Below, in pieces: positions 45,351 through 51,790 of a DNA stretch of 64,000 bases (positions within the stretch are counted from its first letter, which is position 1; each line of letters opens with the position of its first letter). The notes under the pieces are model-generated. The model did no database searches, was not told the origin of the DNA, and was given only the letters and a program-made list of their open reading frames with translations. A program made the position numbers and the translations under genes. The DNA lies in assembly GCF_001676615.1 (NCBI RefSeq), contig NZ_LYXZ01000041.1:1-64000 (forward strand), given 5' to 3'. The stretch comes from Labrys sp. WJW. Its GTDB lineage: Bacteria; Pseudomonadota; Alphaproteobacteria; Rhizobiales; Labraceae.

Positions 45351-45451
45351 CGGCGAATGCGAATGGGAATACAGCACCACAGGGCGCTGCAGCCGCGAAC
45401 TGCACCCGACTCACCGTTATCGGGAGCCCGTTCTCATCCCTCTCGTCGCCG
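45351..45451 (+). ncRNA. Y-RNA-like RNA, copy 5 (short, degenerate tRNA part)
   Basis: CGGCGA (45351-45356) pairs with TCGCCG (45446-45451). ATGGGAAT (45363-45370) pairs with GTTCTCAT (45430-45437) including the G.T position, so both Y-stem helices are intact. The interior is the shortest of the set, with a TGCAG/CTGCA stem rather than recognisable T, acceptor and D arms. Length 101 nt. Confidence 0.66.
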
Positions 45452-45477
45452 TGGCCCTTTGACGATACCGAGCAGAG

Positions 45478-45584
45478 CGGCGAATGCCGATGGAACTACA
45501 TGGTCCTCCTGGTTCGAATCCGGAACCTTGCGCCAGGCCGAAAGGCCCCGCGCGGGTGAAGAGGTTTCATCCCTTTCGTCGCCG
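45478..45584 (+). ncRNA. Y-RNA-like RNA, copy 6
   Basis: CGGCGA (45478-45483) pairs with TCGCCG (45579-45584). GATGGAAC (45489-45496) pairs with GTTTCATC (45564-45571), another compensated variant. The T-arm mimic is CTGG-TTCGAAT-CCGG (45509-45523) with a canonical TTCGAAT loop. The acceptor mimic GGCC-GAAA-GGCC (45536-45547) uses a different GNRA loop. The D-arm part is degenerate. Length 107 nt. Confidence 0.75.
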
Positions 45585-45612
45585 CGTCTGCCCGGCCTGA
45601 TTTGGAACGTTG

Positions 45613-46001
45613 CGGCGAATGCCGGCGGAACTACATGGCTATTCCCCAAGTGATGCGGGTTCGAGTCCCGTCGGGTCCACCATAGGGCGTCTCGTCGGTT
45701 ATGGTTCGGAGTTTGATGAGGTCAAAAATGGCGAGATGGGAGGAGCGAGCGCTGCCAAGACTTTCGTCTTGGCAAGCGAAGCGACACTGCAGATGGCCAT
45801 TTTTCACCTCACCGCTTTGCGGCGGGACGCTTTTGGCCGATGAGCACGTCGGGTTTCGTAGCAAGCCGTGAGGCTTGCGTCCTCCCCCTCCTTCTCCTCG
45901 GCCAAAATCGCTCCCGTCAAACCCAAAACCATAACCGACGAGACGCCCTATGGGCCCGTAGCTCAATGGTAGAGCATATGTTTCGCCATTCCTCGTCGCC
46001 G
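45613..46001 (+). ncRNA. Y-RNA-like RNA with interrupted permuted tRNA, copy 7
   Basis: CGGCGA (45613-45618) pairs with TCGCCG (45996-46001). GGCGGAAC (45624-45631) pairs with GTTTCGCC (45980-45987). The T arm is GCGGG-TTCGAGT-CCCGT (45655-45671). The 3' acceptor strand CGGGTCC (45672-45678) is followed by ACCA, exactly like a mature tRNA 3' end. The matching 5' acceptor strand GGGCCCG is 273 nt further on (45952-45958), followed by TA and D arm GCTCAATGGTAGAGC. Between them sits a nested palindromic element. The acceptor pairing is seven of seven with one G.T. Confidence 0.75.
45683..45950. mobile_element. Nested palindromic element inserted in the acceptor loop of Y RNA copy 7
   Basis: Perfect 24-bp terminal inverted repeats (45683-45706 and 45927-45950) enclose two further long hairpins. 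One is about 45718-45810, stem ending AAAAATGGC/GCCATTTTT, with GCCAAGAC/GTCTTGGC inside. The other is 45831-45907, stem TTTTGGCCGA/TCGGCCAAAA, with GCAAGCC-GTGA-GGCTTGC inside. No transposase is encoded. It looks like a non-autonomous palindromic (MITE or REP-compound) insertion, or alternatively a large structured extension of the RNA. Confidence 0.65.
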
Positions 46002-46020
46002 CAGCGTTCCTTTCTACTTC

Positions 46021-46128
46021 CGGCGAATGCCGGCAGGGCTTTCATCTTGATTAGGCGCAAGCCACCGGCCTGAAAAGTCGGTGATCGTCCGAAAACGGAC
46101 ATCGGATGCCTGCCACTTCTCGTCGCCG
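46021..46128 (+). ncRNA. Y-RNA-like RNA, copy 8 (most diverged)
   Basis: CGGCGA (46021-46026) pairs with TCGCCG (46123-46128). GGCAGG (46032-46037) pairs with CCTGCC (46109-46114), six pairs rather than eight. A GGC-GCAA-GCC stem and CACCG/CGGTG and GTCC/GGAC stems lie inside, but no clear T or D arm. It is the last copy, ending 15 bp before the convergent MarR gene stop. Confidence 0.6.
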
Positions 46129-46142
46129 TCCCGCCCCTTCCG

Positions 46143-46610
46143 CTACTCCGGATCGGCTTCCGCCTCCAGCCGACAGCGCAGCGTACTTATCAGGCGCAGG
46201 CAGGCCGCCACATCCTCAGCCGCCAATCCCTGCGCAAGGGCGTCCACCCAAGGCTTCTGCAGCCGGTTCGCCGCCTCGTAGGCAGCCTTTCCCCTTGCCG
46301 TCATCACCACCAGCCTGGCCCGGCGATGATGGGGATTGTCGCGGAAGTCGAGAATGCCCTCTTGCGCCAATTCGTTGACGATACGCTGCACGCCCTGGCG
46401 GTTGAGGCCCATGGAACGGGCAAGATGGGCCACGGGCTGCGGCGTGCCGGCCAGCGCGACGGCGCCGAGGACCTGCCAGCGCGCACTGCTCAACCCCACT
46501 CCTGACACCAGCCGGTCGCCGGCCGCAAGCAGGCGGCCATTCAGGCGGAACACCTCGAGGATGAGGGCCGTGACGCCTTCGCCGGCCAAAGCGGGGTCCG
46601 ATTCGTTCAT
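46143..46610 (-). CDS. MarR family transcriptional regulator
   Basis: A 155-aa winged-helix repressor. The DNA-binding core is [64 protein letters not shown] (about 50-115), with the recognition helix at [12 protein letters not shown] and the wing at PHHRRARLV. Flanking helices form the dimer. It is divergent from a DUF1772 gene across a nearly perfect 28-bp palindrome. The likely control is repression of both genes, relieved by a small aromatic ligand (inference from the family). Confidence 0.92.
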   Translation of the reverse strand: MNESDPALAGEGVTALILEVFRLNGRLLAAGDRLVSGVGLSSARWQVLGAVALAGTPQPVAHLARSMGLNRQGVQRIVNELAQEGILDFRDNPHHRRARLVVMTARGKAAYEAANRLQKPWVDALAQGLAAEDVAACLRLISTLRCRLEAEADPE

Positions 46611-46623
46611 TGACAATATATAT

Positions 46624-46651
46624 CCAATTTGACAACATATTGTCAAATTGG
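46624..46651. promoter_or_regulatory. MarR operator, 12-bp perfect inverted repeat
   Basis: CCAATTTGACAA (46624-46635) and TTGTCAAATTGG (46640-46651) are exact reverse complements around CATA. The site lies 13 bp upstream of the MarR start (46610) and 10 bp upstream of the DUF1772 start (46661). It could therefore block both genes at once. Confidence 0.85.
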
Positions 46652-46660
46652 AGTTGCCCC

Positions 46661-47089
46661 ATGCTGATTGGCCAGATCGCGCTCGTCCTTGCAGCCGCCT
46701 TCACCGGGGCGGCCATCTACATCAATGTTGCCGAACAGCCGGCCCGCCTCAGCCTCGACGACGCCTCCCTGCTGGCGCAATGGAAGCCCAGCTATGCGCG
46801 CGGCTTCGCCATGCAGGCCAGCCTCGCCGTCGTCTCCGGTCTTGCCGGCATCGCGGCCGCCTGGCTCGCCGGCGGCTGGCTCTGGCTGGTCGGTGCCGCG
46901 CTGATCCTGGCGAACTGGCCCTATACCTTGCTGGGCATCATGCCGACCAACCGGCTCCTGGAGGCAACGCCGAACCATGAGGCAGGGGCGCGGACGCGCC
47001 TGCTCATCCGGCGTTGGGGTGGGCTGCACGCTGTCCGCACCGCACTCGGCGCGACGGCAACACTGGCCTATCTCGTCGCTTCGCTGTGA
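46661..47089 (+). CDS. DUF1772 (anthrone-oxygenase-like) membrane protein
   Basis: A 142-aa integral membrane protein with about four helices, starting [30 protein letters not shown]. The conserved segments are the VAEQPARL motif, [19 protein letters not shown] and [20 protein letters not shown] (N-W-P-Y-T with PTN). DUF1772 members include fungal anthrone oxygenases; the bacterial ones are mostly uncharacterised. ATG 46661 is used because it follows the operator. Its stop overlaps the convergent LysR gene by about 22 bp. Confidence 0.88.
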   Translation: MLIGQIALVLAAAFTGAAIYINVAEQPARLSLDDASLLAQWKPSYARGFAMQASLAVVSGLAGIAAAWLAGGWLWLVGAALILANWPYTLLGIMPTNRLLEATPNHEAGARTRLLIRRWGGLHAVRTALGATATLAYLVASL

Positions 47090-47979
47090 GGTCCGCCCCC
47101 GACATCGGCCAGCTCGGCCCGCAACCAGGTATCGAAGGCCTTTACCTTGGGTGAAGGCCTGCGGCGCGCCGAGCTCACCAGCCAATAGGCCAGGCCGGTC
47201 TGAACGGGGCGCGGGAACGGCGAAACCAGGCGGCCGTCGCGCAGCGCGTCCTGGGCCAGGGTCTGCCAGCCGATCGACACGCCCTGGCCGGCGATCGCGG
47301 CATCGAGACAAAGCGCTGCATCCGAAAAGGCGGGGCCAGCCGCGAGCGGCAGATCCGCCTTGCCATAGGCGGCCAGCCAGATCGGCCAGCTTTCCGGGGA
47401 GTTATAGTCGATGATGGCGGGAAGCCGCACCAGATCCTCGATCTCCCGAATGCCGGCCGCCAGGGCAGGCGAGCAGAGCGGAAACAGGCTCTGATCCATG
47501 AGGTAGTCCGCCCTTACGCCCGGCCAGGGTCCCGCACCGACGCGCACGCCGACATCGACGTCCGAGGTGTCGAAATCCACCCGCTCAACCGAGGCATCGA
47601 TACGCAACTGCAGGCCCGGATGCGCCTCATGGAAGCGATGCAGGCGCGGCACCAGCCATTTGGCGGCGAGAACCGGCGCGACCGTCACCGTCAGCACATG
47701 CTCGGCCCGGGCTTCGGCCGTGGCCAAGGCCTGTGAGATCTCCCGGAAGCCGCGGGTGAGGCCCGCGAGCAGGGACTGCCCGAGCGGTGTCGGCACCAGC
47801 CCCTTCGGCCCGCGCGTGAAGATCGGTCGTCCCAAGCGCTGCTCAGCCTTGAGCACCTGCTGGCTGACCGCGCCCACGGTGACGCCGAGCTCCTCGGCGG
47901 CCTTCGCCATCGAGCCCAGGCGCCCGGCAGCCTCGACCGCCCGCAAGGCGCCGAGCTGATATCGCAGCAGACTGTCCAT
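47068..47979 (-). CDS. LysR family transcriptional regulator (GcvA-like)
   Basis: A 303-aa LysR regulator. The N-terminal helix-turn-helix is [52 protein letters not shown] (about 10-65), close to GcvA in style. The effector domain runs from about 90 to 290. The start lies 94 bp from the start of a small DUF1127-like gene on the other strand, the arrangement often seen for this subgroup, so that gene is a candidate target. Confidence 0.9.
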   Translation of the reverse strand: MDSLLRYQLGALRAVEAAGRLGSMAKAAEELGVTVGAVSQQVLKAEQRLGRPIFTRGPKGLVPTPLGQSLLAGLTRGFREISQALATAEARAEHVLTVTVAPVLAAKWLVPRLHRFHEAHPGLQLRIDASVERVDFDTSDVDVGVRVGAGPWPGVRADYLMDQSLFPLCSPALAAGIREIEDLVRLPAIIDYNSPESWPIWLAAYGKADLPLAAGPAFSDAALCLDAAIAGQGVSIGWQTLAQDALRDGRLVSPFPRPVQTGLAYWLVSSARRRPSPKVKAFDTWLRAELADVGGGPHSEATR

Positions 47980-48073
47980 ATAGTTTTTCTATAGGATGAT
48001 CGCGCAGAACTCCATTTCTTTCCTCCCCTGTTTGCAGGAAATTCGAGAGCAAGAACCGAGGTATATTTCTCAC

Positions 48074-48331
48074 ATGCTGACCATCAGGATACTCAAGACC
48101 CTTAAGCAGCGCTGGACCGGTCTTCGGTTGATGCCGGCCGGTGGCCTGGAGCCGCTCGACCATCCCAGCCTGCAGGCCATGTCCCTGCGGGAACTGGCCG
48201 ACCTGCCGCTGGAGCCGCCACCGGCACCCGGCCATGATGCGGGTGTGCTCGCGTGCAATCCAGGCAAGGCGACCGCCTGTCGGACACCGGCACACCAGGC
48301 CTTACGGGGAACCGCAATCGCCGCGCGCTAG
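48074..48331 (+). CDS. Small DUF1127-like protein
   Basis: An 85-aa protein. The first half (MLTIRILKTLKQRWTGLRLMPAGGLEPLDHPSLQAMSLRELADLPL) has the basic helix and the SLRELADLPL turn that resemble DUF1127 proteins (consensus ending LxDIGL). The second half is Pro-rich and unconserved. DUF1127 proteins affect phosphate, carbon or RNA metabolism in some alphaproteobacteria. Divergent from a GcvA-like LysR gene. The assignment is tentative because the signature is weak. Confidence 0.45.
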   Translation: MLTIRILKTLKQRWTGLRLMPAGGLEPLDHPSLQAMSLRELADLPLEPPPAPGHDAGVLACNPGKATACRTPAHQALRGTAIAAR

Positions 48332-48359
48332 CCAGGTATCGAGGACGCCCTGGGACCTG

Positions 48360-48839
48360 CTACTCCACTCCGTCATATGCCTTCTGCAGCGCCGTGATGT
48401 CGAACTTGATCGCCTGCAGCACGGCGGCCATGACGCGCTGTGCCTTGGCCTGGTCGGGATCGGCCAGCAGCGTGGGCAGGATCGAGGGCACGATCTGCCA
48501 GTGCACGCCATAGCGGTCCTTGAGCCAGCCGCAATGGATCAACTCGCCCTTTTCGCCCAGCGCCCCCCACAGCCGGTCGATCTCGGCCTGGTCGGCGCAG
48601 TCGATATGGAAGGAAACGGCGTGGTTATAGTCGCATTTTTCGCCGCCATTGAGGGCGAGATAGCTCTCGCCGGCGAGGGTGAAGCGGACCATCAGCACAG
48701 TGCCGGCTTTGCCGCCCGGGCCATCGGCAACGTTGCGCTGCACATGGTCGATGCGCGAATCCGGCAGCAGCGACACATAGAAATTGGCGGCCTCCTCGGC
48801 CTCTCCCGCAAACCACAGGCATGGCGAAATCTTGGACAT
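48360..48839 (-). CDS. VOC family protein (PhnB/3-demethylubiquinone methyltransferase-like)
   Basis: A 159-aa glyoxalase-fold protein of the PhnB-like group. It starts SKISPCLWFAGEAEEAANFYVSLLPDSRIDHVQRN. It has ESYLALNGGEKCDYNHAVSFHIDCADQAEIDRLWGALGEKGE and ends DRYGVHWQIVPSILPTLLADPDQAKAQRVMAAVLQAIKFDI. The family is often misnamed as a methyltransferase. No metal-binding role is proven. Its substrate is unknown. Confidence 0.9.
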   Translation of the reverse strand: MSKISPCLWFAGEAEEAANFYVSLLPDSRIDHVQRNVADGPGGKAGTVLMVRFTLAGESYLALNGGEKCDYNHAVSFHIDCADQAEIDRLWGALGEKGELIHCGWLKDRYGVHWQIVPSILPTLLADPDQAKAQRVMAAVLQAIKFDITALQKAYDGVE

Positions 48840-48955
48840 GACGTTCTCCTCCGAGGCCTCATCGCGGCCTGATGCCCCAAGGACGAAGGAAGACCTGCCG
48901 ATCCGACAAGACCGTCAAATTTGGCCATGCATCTCGGCTGCGAATTTTATGTTTA

Positions 48956-49085
48956 GGGACAGTTCAAGAATAGGCGCTCTGATCGATTGTCATCCCCGGC
49001 GCCGCCGCAGGCGGCGGGAAGGGGATCGCTTCGCTCACGAGAAGCTCGGCCGGGAATGACAGTGCGCTTATTCTTGAACGGTCCC
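48956..49085. repeat. Nested inverted repeat (TGTCATCCCCGGC type)
   Basis: Outer arms GGGACAGTTCAAGAATA (48956-48972) and TATTCTTGAACGGTCCC (49069-49085) enclose the TGTCATCCCCGGC (48988-49000) and GCCGGGAATGACA (49049-49061) pair. The element ends one base before the stop codon of the LysR gene. It fills the intergenic space on the VOC side. Confidence 0.78.
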
Positions 49086-49976
49086 TTACATGCCGCTGAG
49101 CCGGGCCTGCATGAAGTCCACGAAGACACGGACTTTCGGCGAGAGATGCCGGTTGGACGGCCATATCATGTTGAAGTTGCGCGGCCCGCCCACGTGGTCC
49201 GGCAGCACGGTCCGCAGCGTTCCGGCCTCGACGGCATCGTGCACCAGGAAATCCGGCATGACGCCAATGCCGAGGCCACCGAGCGTGGCGCCACGCATGG
49301 CTTCCATGTTGTTGCAGGTGAAGATGGTGCGCGTACGCGGCTCCGCCTCGTCCGGCGGCAGGATCAAGGGCCATTCCAGCATCCTGCCGCTGTTGAGGAA
49401 GCGGTAGCGGATGGCAAGGTGACCGTCGAGATCGCGCAGCTTCAGCGGCGTGCCGTGGCGCTCCAGATAGGCCGGCGAAGCGAACAGCATCTGCCGGAAG
49501 GAGCAGAACACGCGCGACATCAGCCGGGAATCCGGGAGCTCGCCACTACGGACGGCAATATCGACGCCTTCCTCCACCAGGTCGACCAGCCGGTCGTTGA
49601 AATCGAAATCGAGCTCGATCTCCGGATAGAGCGCGGTGAACTCCGGCATCAGGGGCATGAGGATGTGGTAGGTGACGACCGGCGTCGAAACCCGCAACCT
49701 GCCCCGTGGGGCGTCACGCGAACCGGCCACGATGGCCCAGGCATCGTCGAGATCGTCGAGGATGCGGCGGCAGCGCTCGTGAAACAGGCGCCCTTCCTCG
49801 GTGAGGCGGATGGTGCGGGTGGTACGCTGGAACAAGCGGACGCCGAGATCCTGCTCCAGCTTGGCGACAGCCTTGCCGACGGCCGAGGCCGAGAGGCCGA
49901 GCACCCGTCCGGCCGCGGCGAAGCTGCCAAGGTCCGCCGTGCGCACGAAGGCGGTGAGATTGCCGCTCCTGTCCAT
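49086..49976 (-). CDS. LysR family transcriptional regulator
   Basis: A 296-aa regulator (MDRSGNLTAFVRTADLGSFAAAGRVLGLSASAVGKAVAKLEQDLGVRLFQRTTRTIRLTEEG) of the CrgA/AaeR-like LysR subgroup. The effector domain begins about residue 88 (GRLRVSTPVVTYHILMPLMPEFTALYPEIELDF). ATG 49976 is preferred to 50003 because the N-terminal helix then starts normally. It is divergent from a DHA2-type drug exporter gene, which it may regulate. Confidence 0.92.
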   Translation of the reverse strand: MDRSGNLTAFVRTADLGSFAAAGRVLGLSASAVGKAVAKLEQDLGVRLFQRTTRTIRLTEEGRLFHERCRRILDDLDDAWAIVAGSRDAPRGRLRVSTPVVTYHILMPLMPEFTALYPEIELDFDFNDRLVDLVEEGVDIAVRSGELPDSRLMSRVFCSFRQMLFASPAYLERHGTPLKLRDLDGHLAIRYRFLNSGRMLEWPLILPPDEAEPRTRTIFTCNNMEAMRGATLGGLGIGVMPDFLVHDAVEAGTLRTVLPDHVGGPRNFNMIWPSNRHLSPKVRVFVDFMQARLSGM

Positions 49977-50158
49977 AGTCTCTCCGCCATTCCGGAATTT
50001 CATTCCGTTATCTTCGGAACACAGCCCCTATTTTACCAATAATGCGGCAAGAATAGATTGCTCGCAACGGGTCGGGCCATTTTCACCAGGCAAACCTCCA
50101 CGCGGGGCGCCCTGGATCGGGCCGGTGACTTGCCACCCATCTTTCGAGCATCGATTTC

Positions 50159-51691
50159 ATGACAGACCCAACCTTGGCTCCGAGCGCGGCCCGCAAGGCG
50201 CTCATCCTGCTCTCCGTCTGCCTTACCGCCATCGCCATGCCCTTGACCTTCACCGGACCGGCGGTCGTGCTGACCGCGATCGCGCAAACACTGGGCGGCA
50301 GTCCGGTCGCCCTGAACTGGGTGACAAACGCCTTCATGCTAACCTTCGGCAGTGCCCTGATGGCCGCCGGCGCCCTGTCGGACAGCTTCGGCCGCAAGCG
50401 CGTCTTCCTGACCGGCGTTGCCGGCTTCGCCCTGGCCTCGCTGGCCCTGGTTGGGGCGCACTCCATCCTGATCTTCGACCTGCTGCGCGCTCTGCAGGGG
50501 CTTGCCGCTGCCGCGGCCTTCGCCGGCGGCATGGCGGCGCTGGCGCAGGAATTTTCCGGCGGCGCACGCATGCGGGCCTTCAGCGTCGTCGGCGCCAGCT
50601 TCGGCGCCGGCCTGTCCTTCGGCCCGATCAGTTCAGGCCTGATGAGCGCGACCTTCGGCTGGCCCAGCATCTTCCTGGCGGTCGTCGCGCTGACAGCGGC
50701 CTCCTTCATCATCGGCATCATCGTGCTCAGGGAATCCCGCGATCCCCTGGCTCGCGGACTGGATTGGCCGGGCGCGACCAGCTTCACCCTCGCCTTGACC
50801 CTGTTCACCTATGGCGTCCTGCAGGCCCCCGAAAGCGGCTGGACCGACCCGCTCGTCGGCGCCCTGCTCCTCGGCGCTCTCGCCCTGATGGCACTGTTCG
50901 TACGCATCGAGCTCAACTCGCCCCGCCCGATGCTCGACCTCAGCCTGTTCCGCTACGGCCGCTTCGTCGGCGTGCAATTGCTGGCGGCCGCGCCCGCCTA
51001 TGCCTTCGTGGTGCTGCTGATCCTGCTGCCGATCCGTCTCGTCGGTATCGAGGGTGTCGGCGGGGTGACCGCCGGCCTGATGATGATGGCCCTGTCCGCC
51101 CCACTGCTGGTTCTGCCGCTCCTGGCCGGCTGGCTTTCGCGCTGGATCGCACCGGCCCTGATCTGCGGTCTCGGCCTGCTGGTCTCAGCAGTTGGACTGG
51201 CCTGGCTGAGCTTCATCCCCGTCGGCGGCGACGTCAACGCCATGCTCTTGCCCATGGCCGTGATCGGCATCGGCATCAGCCTGCCCTGGGGCCTGATGGA
51301 CGGCCTCGCCGTCTCCGTGGTGCCGAGCGAGCGCGCCGGCATGGCGACCGGCATCTTCTCCACCGTCCGCGTTGCCGGGGAAGGCGTGGCGCTTGCCATC
51401 GTCAGCGCCGTGCTCTCGGCCCTGACATCAGGCCACCTTGCCGGCGAACACACCCGGGAAGGGGCTCAGAAGCTGGTGACGGGCGATGTTGCCGGTGCCG
51501 CCGGCGCGCTGCCGCAATTGGCCCGTCCGGCGCTGATCCAGGCTTATGGCGAGGCTTTCGCCACGCTGCTCCTGCTGCTTGCCGCCATCACCGTGGTCAC
51601 CGCCGTCGTGGTCTTCGTCTTCCTCGGGCGCCGGGAAATGCCACGGGACGACGTCCCGGCAGAGACGGTCTGCGCCTCGGCGAACGGCTGA
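50159..51691 (+). CDS. MFS drug exporter, DHA2 (14-helix) family
   Basis: A 510-aa exporter with about 14 membrane helices. Motif A is GALSDSFGRKRVFLTG after helix 2. Motif C-like sequence lies in the fifth helix (VVGASFGAGLSFGPISSGLMS). The ending (LLAAITVVTAVVVFVFLGRRE) is typical. DHA2 proteins expel lipophilic cations and antibiotics using the proton gradient. Divergent from a LysR gene. A clear terminator follows at 51727-51752. Confidence 0.9.
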   Translation: MTDPTLAPSAARKALILLSVCLTAIAMPLTFTGPAVVLTAIAQTLGGSPVALNWVTNAFMLTFGSALMAAGALSDSFGRKRVFLTGVAGFALASLALVGAHSILIFDLLRALQGLAAAAAFAGGMAALAQEFSGGARMRAFSVVGASFGAGLSFGPISSGLMSATFGWPSIFLAVVALTAASFIIGIIVLRESRDPLARGLDWPGATSFTLALTLFTYGVLQAPESGWTDPLVGALLLGALALMALFVRIELNSPRPMLDLSLFRYGRFVGVQLLAAAPAYAFVVLLILLPIRLVGIEGVGGVTAGLMMMALSAPLLVLPLLAGWLSRWIAPALICGLGLLVSAVGLAWLSFIPVGGDVNAMLLPMAVIGIGISLPWGLMDGLAVSVVPSERAGMATGIFSTVRVAGEGVALAIVSAVLSALTSGHLAGEHTREGAQKLVTGDVAGAAGALPQLARPALIQAYGEAFATLLLLLAAITVVTAVVVFVFLGRREMPRDDVPAETVCASANG

Positions 51692-51726
51692 ACGCCTCAC
51701 ACCGGCAACCAGCCTGAAGACCAAGG

Positions 51727-51752
51727 AAAAGGGGGCCGAAGAGCCCCCTTTT
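51727..51752. terminator. Bidirectional intrinsic terminator
   Basis: AAAAGGGGGC (51727-51736) and GCCCCCTTTT (51743-51752) form a 10-bp stem with a CGAAGA loop and U-tracts on both strands. It separates the convergent MFS exporter and porin genes. Confidence 0.9.
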
Positions 51753-51790
51753 CTCATATGCCCAGCCGGTGTCGATTTGCGGCAATGCCC

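Noticed and set aside
44701-46128. The CGGCGAATGCC repeats as a CRISPR array
   Set aside because: Repeat units are imperfect, spacing is irregular (about 100-390 nt), there are no cas genes and the repeats pair with a second motif in each unit.
44650-46130. Several open frames across the Y RNA array, for example 45010-45653 and 45631-45966
   Set aside because: They overlap one another, lack ribosome binding sites, run through the palindromes and Y-stem repeats, and give basic low-complexity proteins without domains. The RNA structure explains the conservation.
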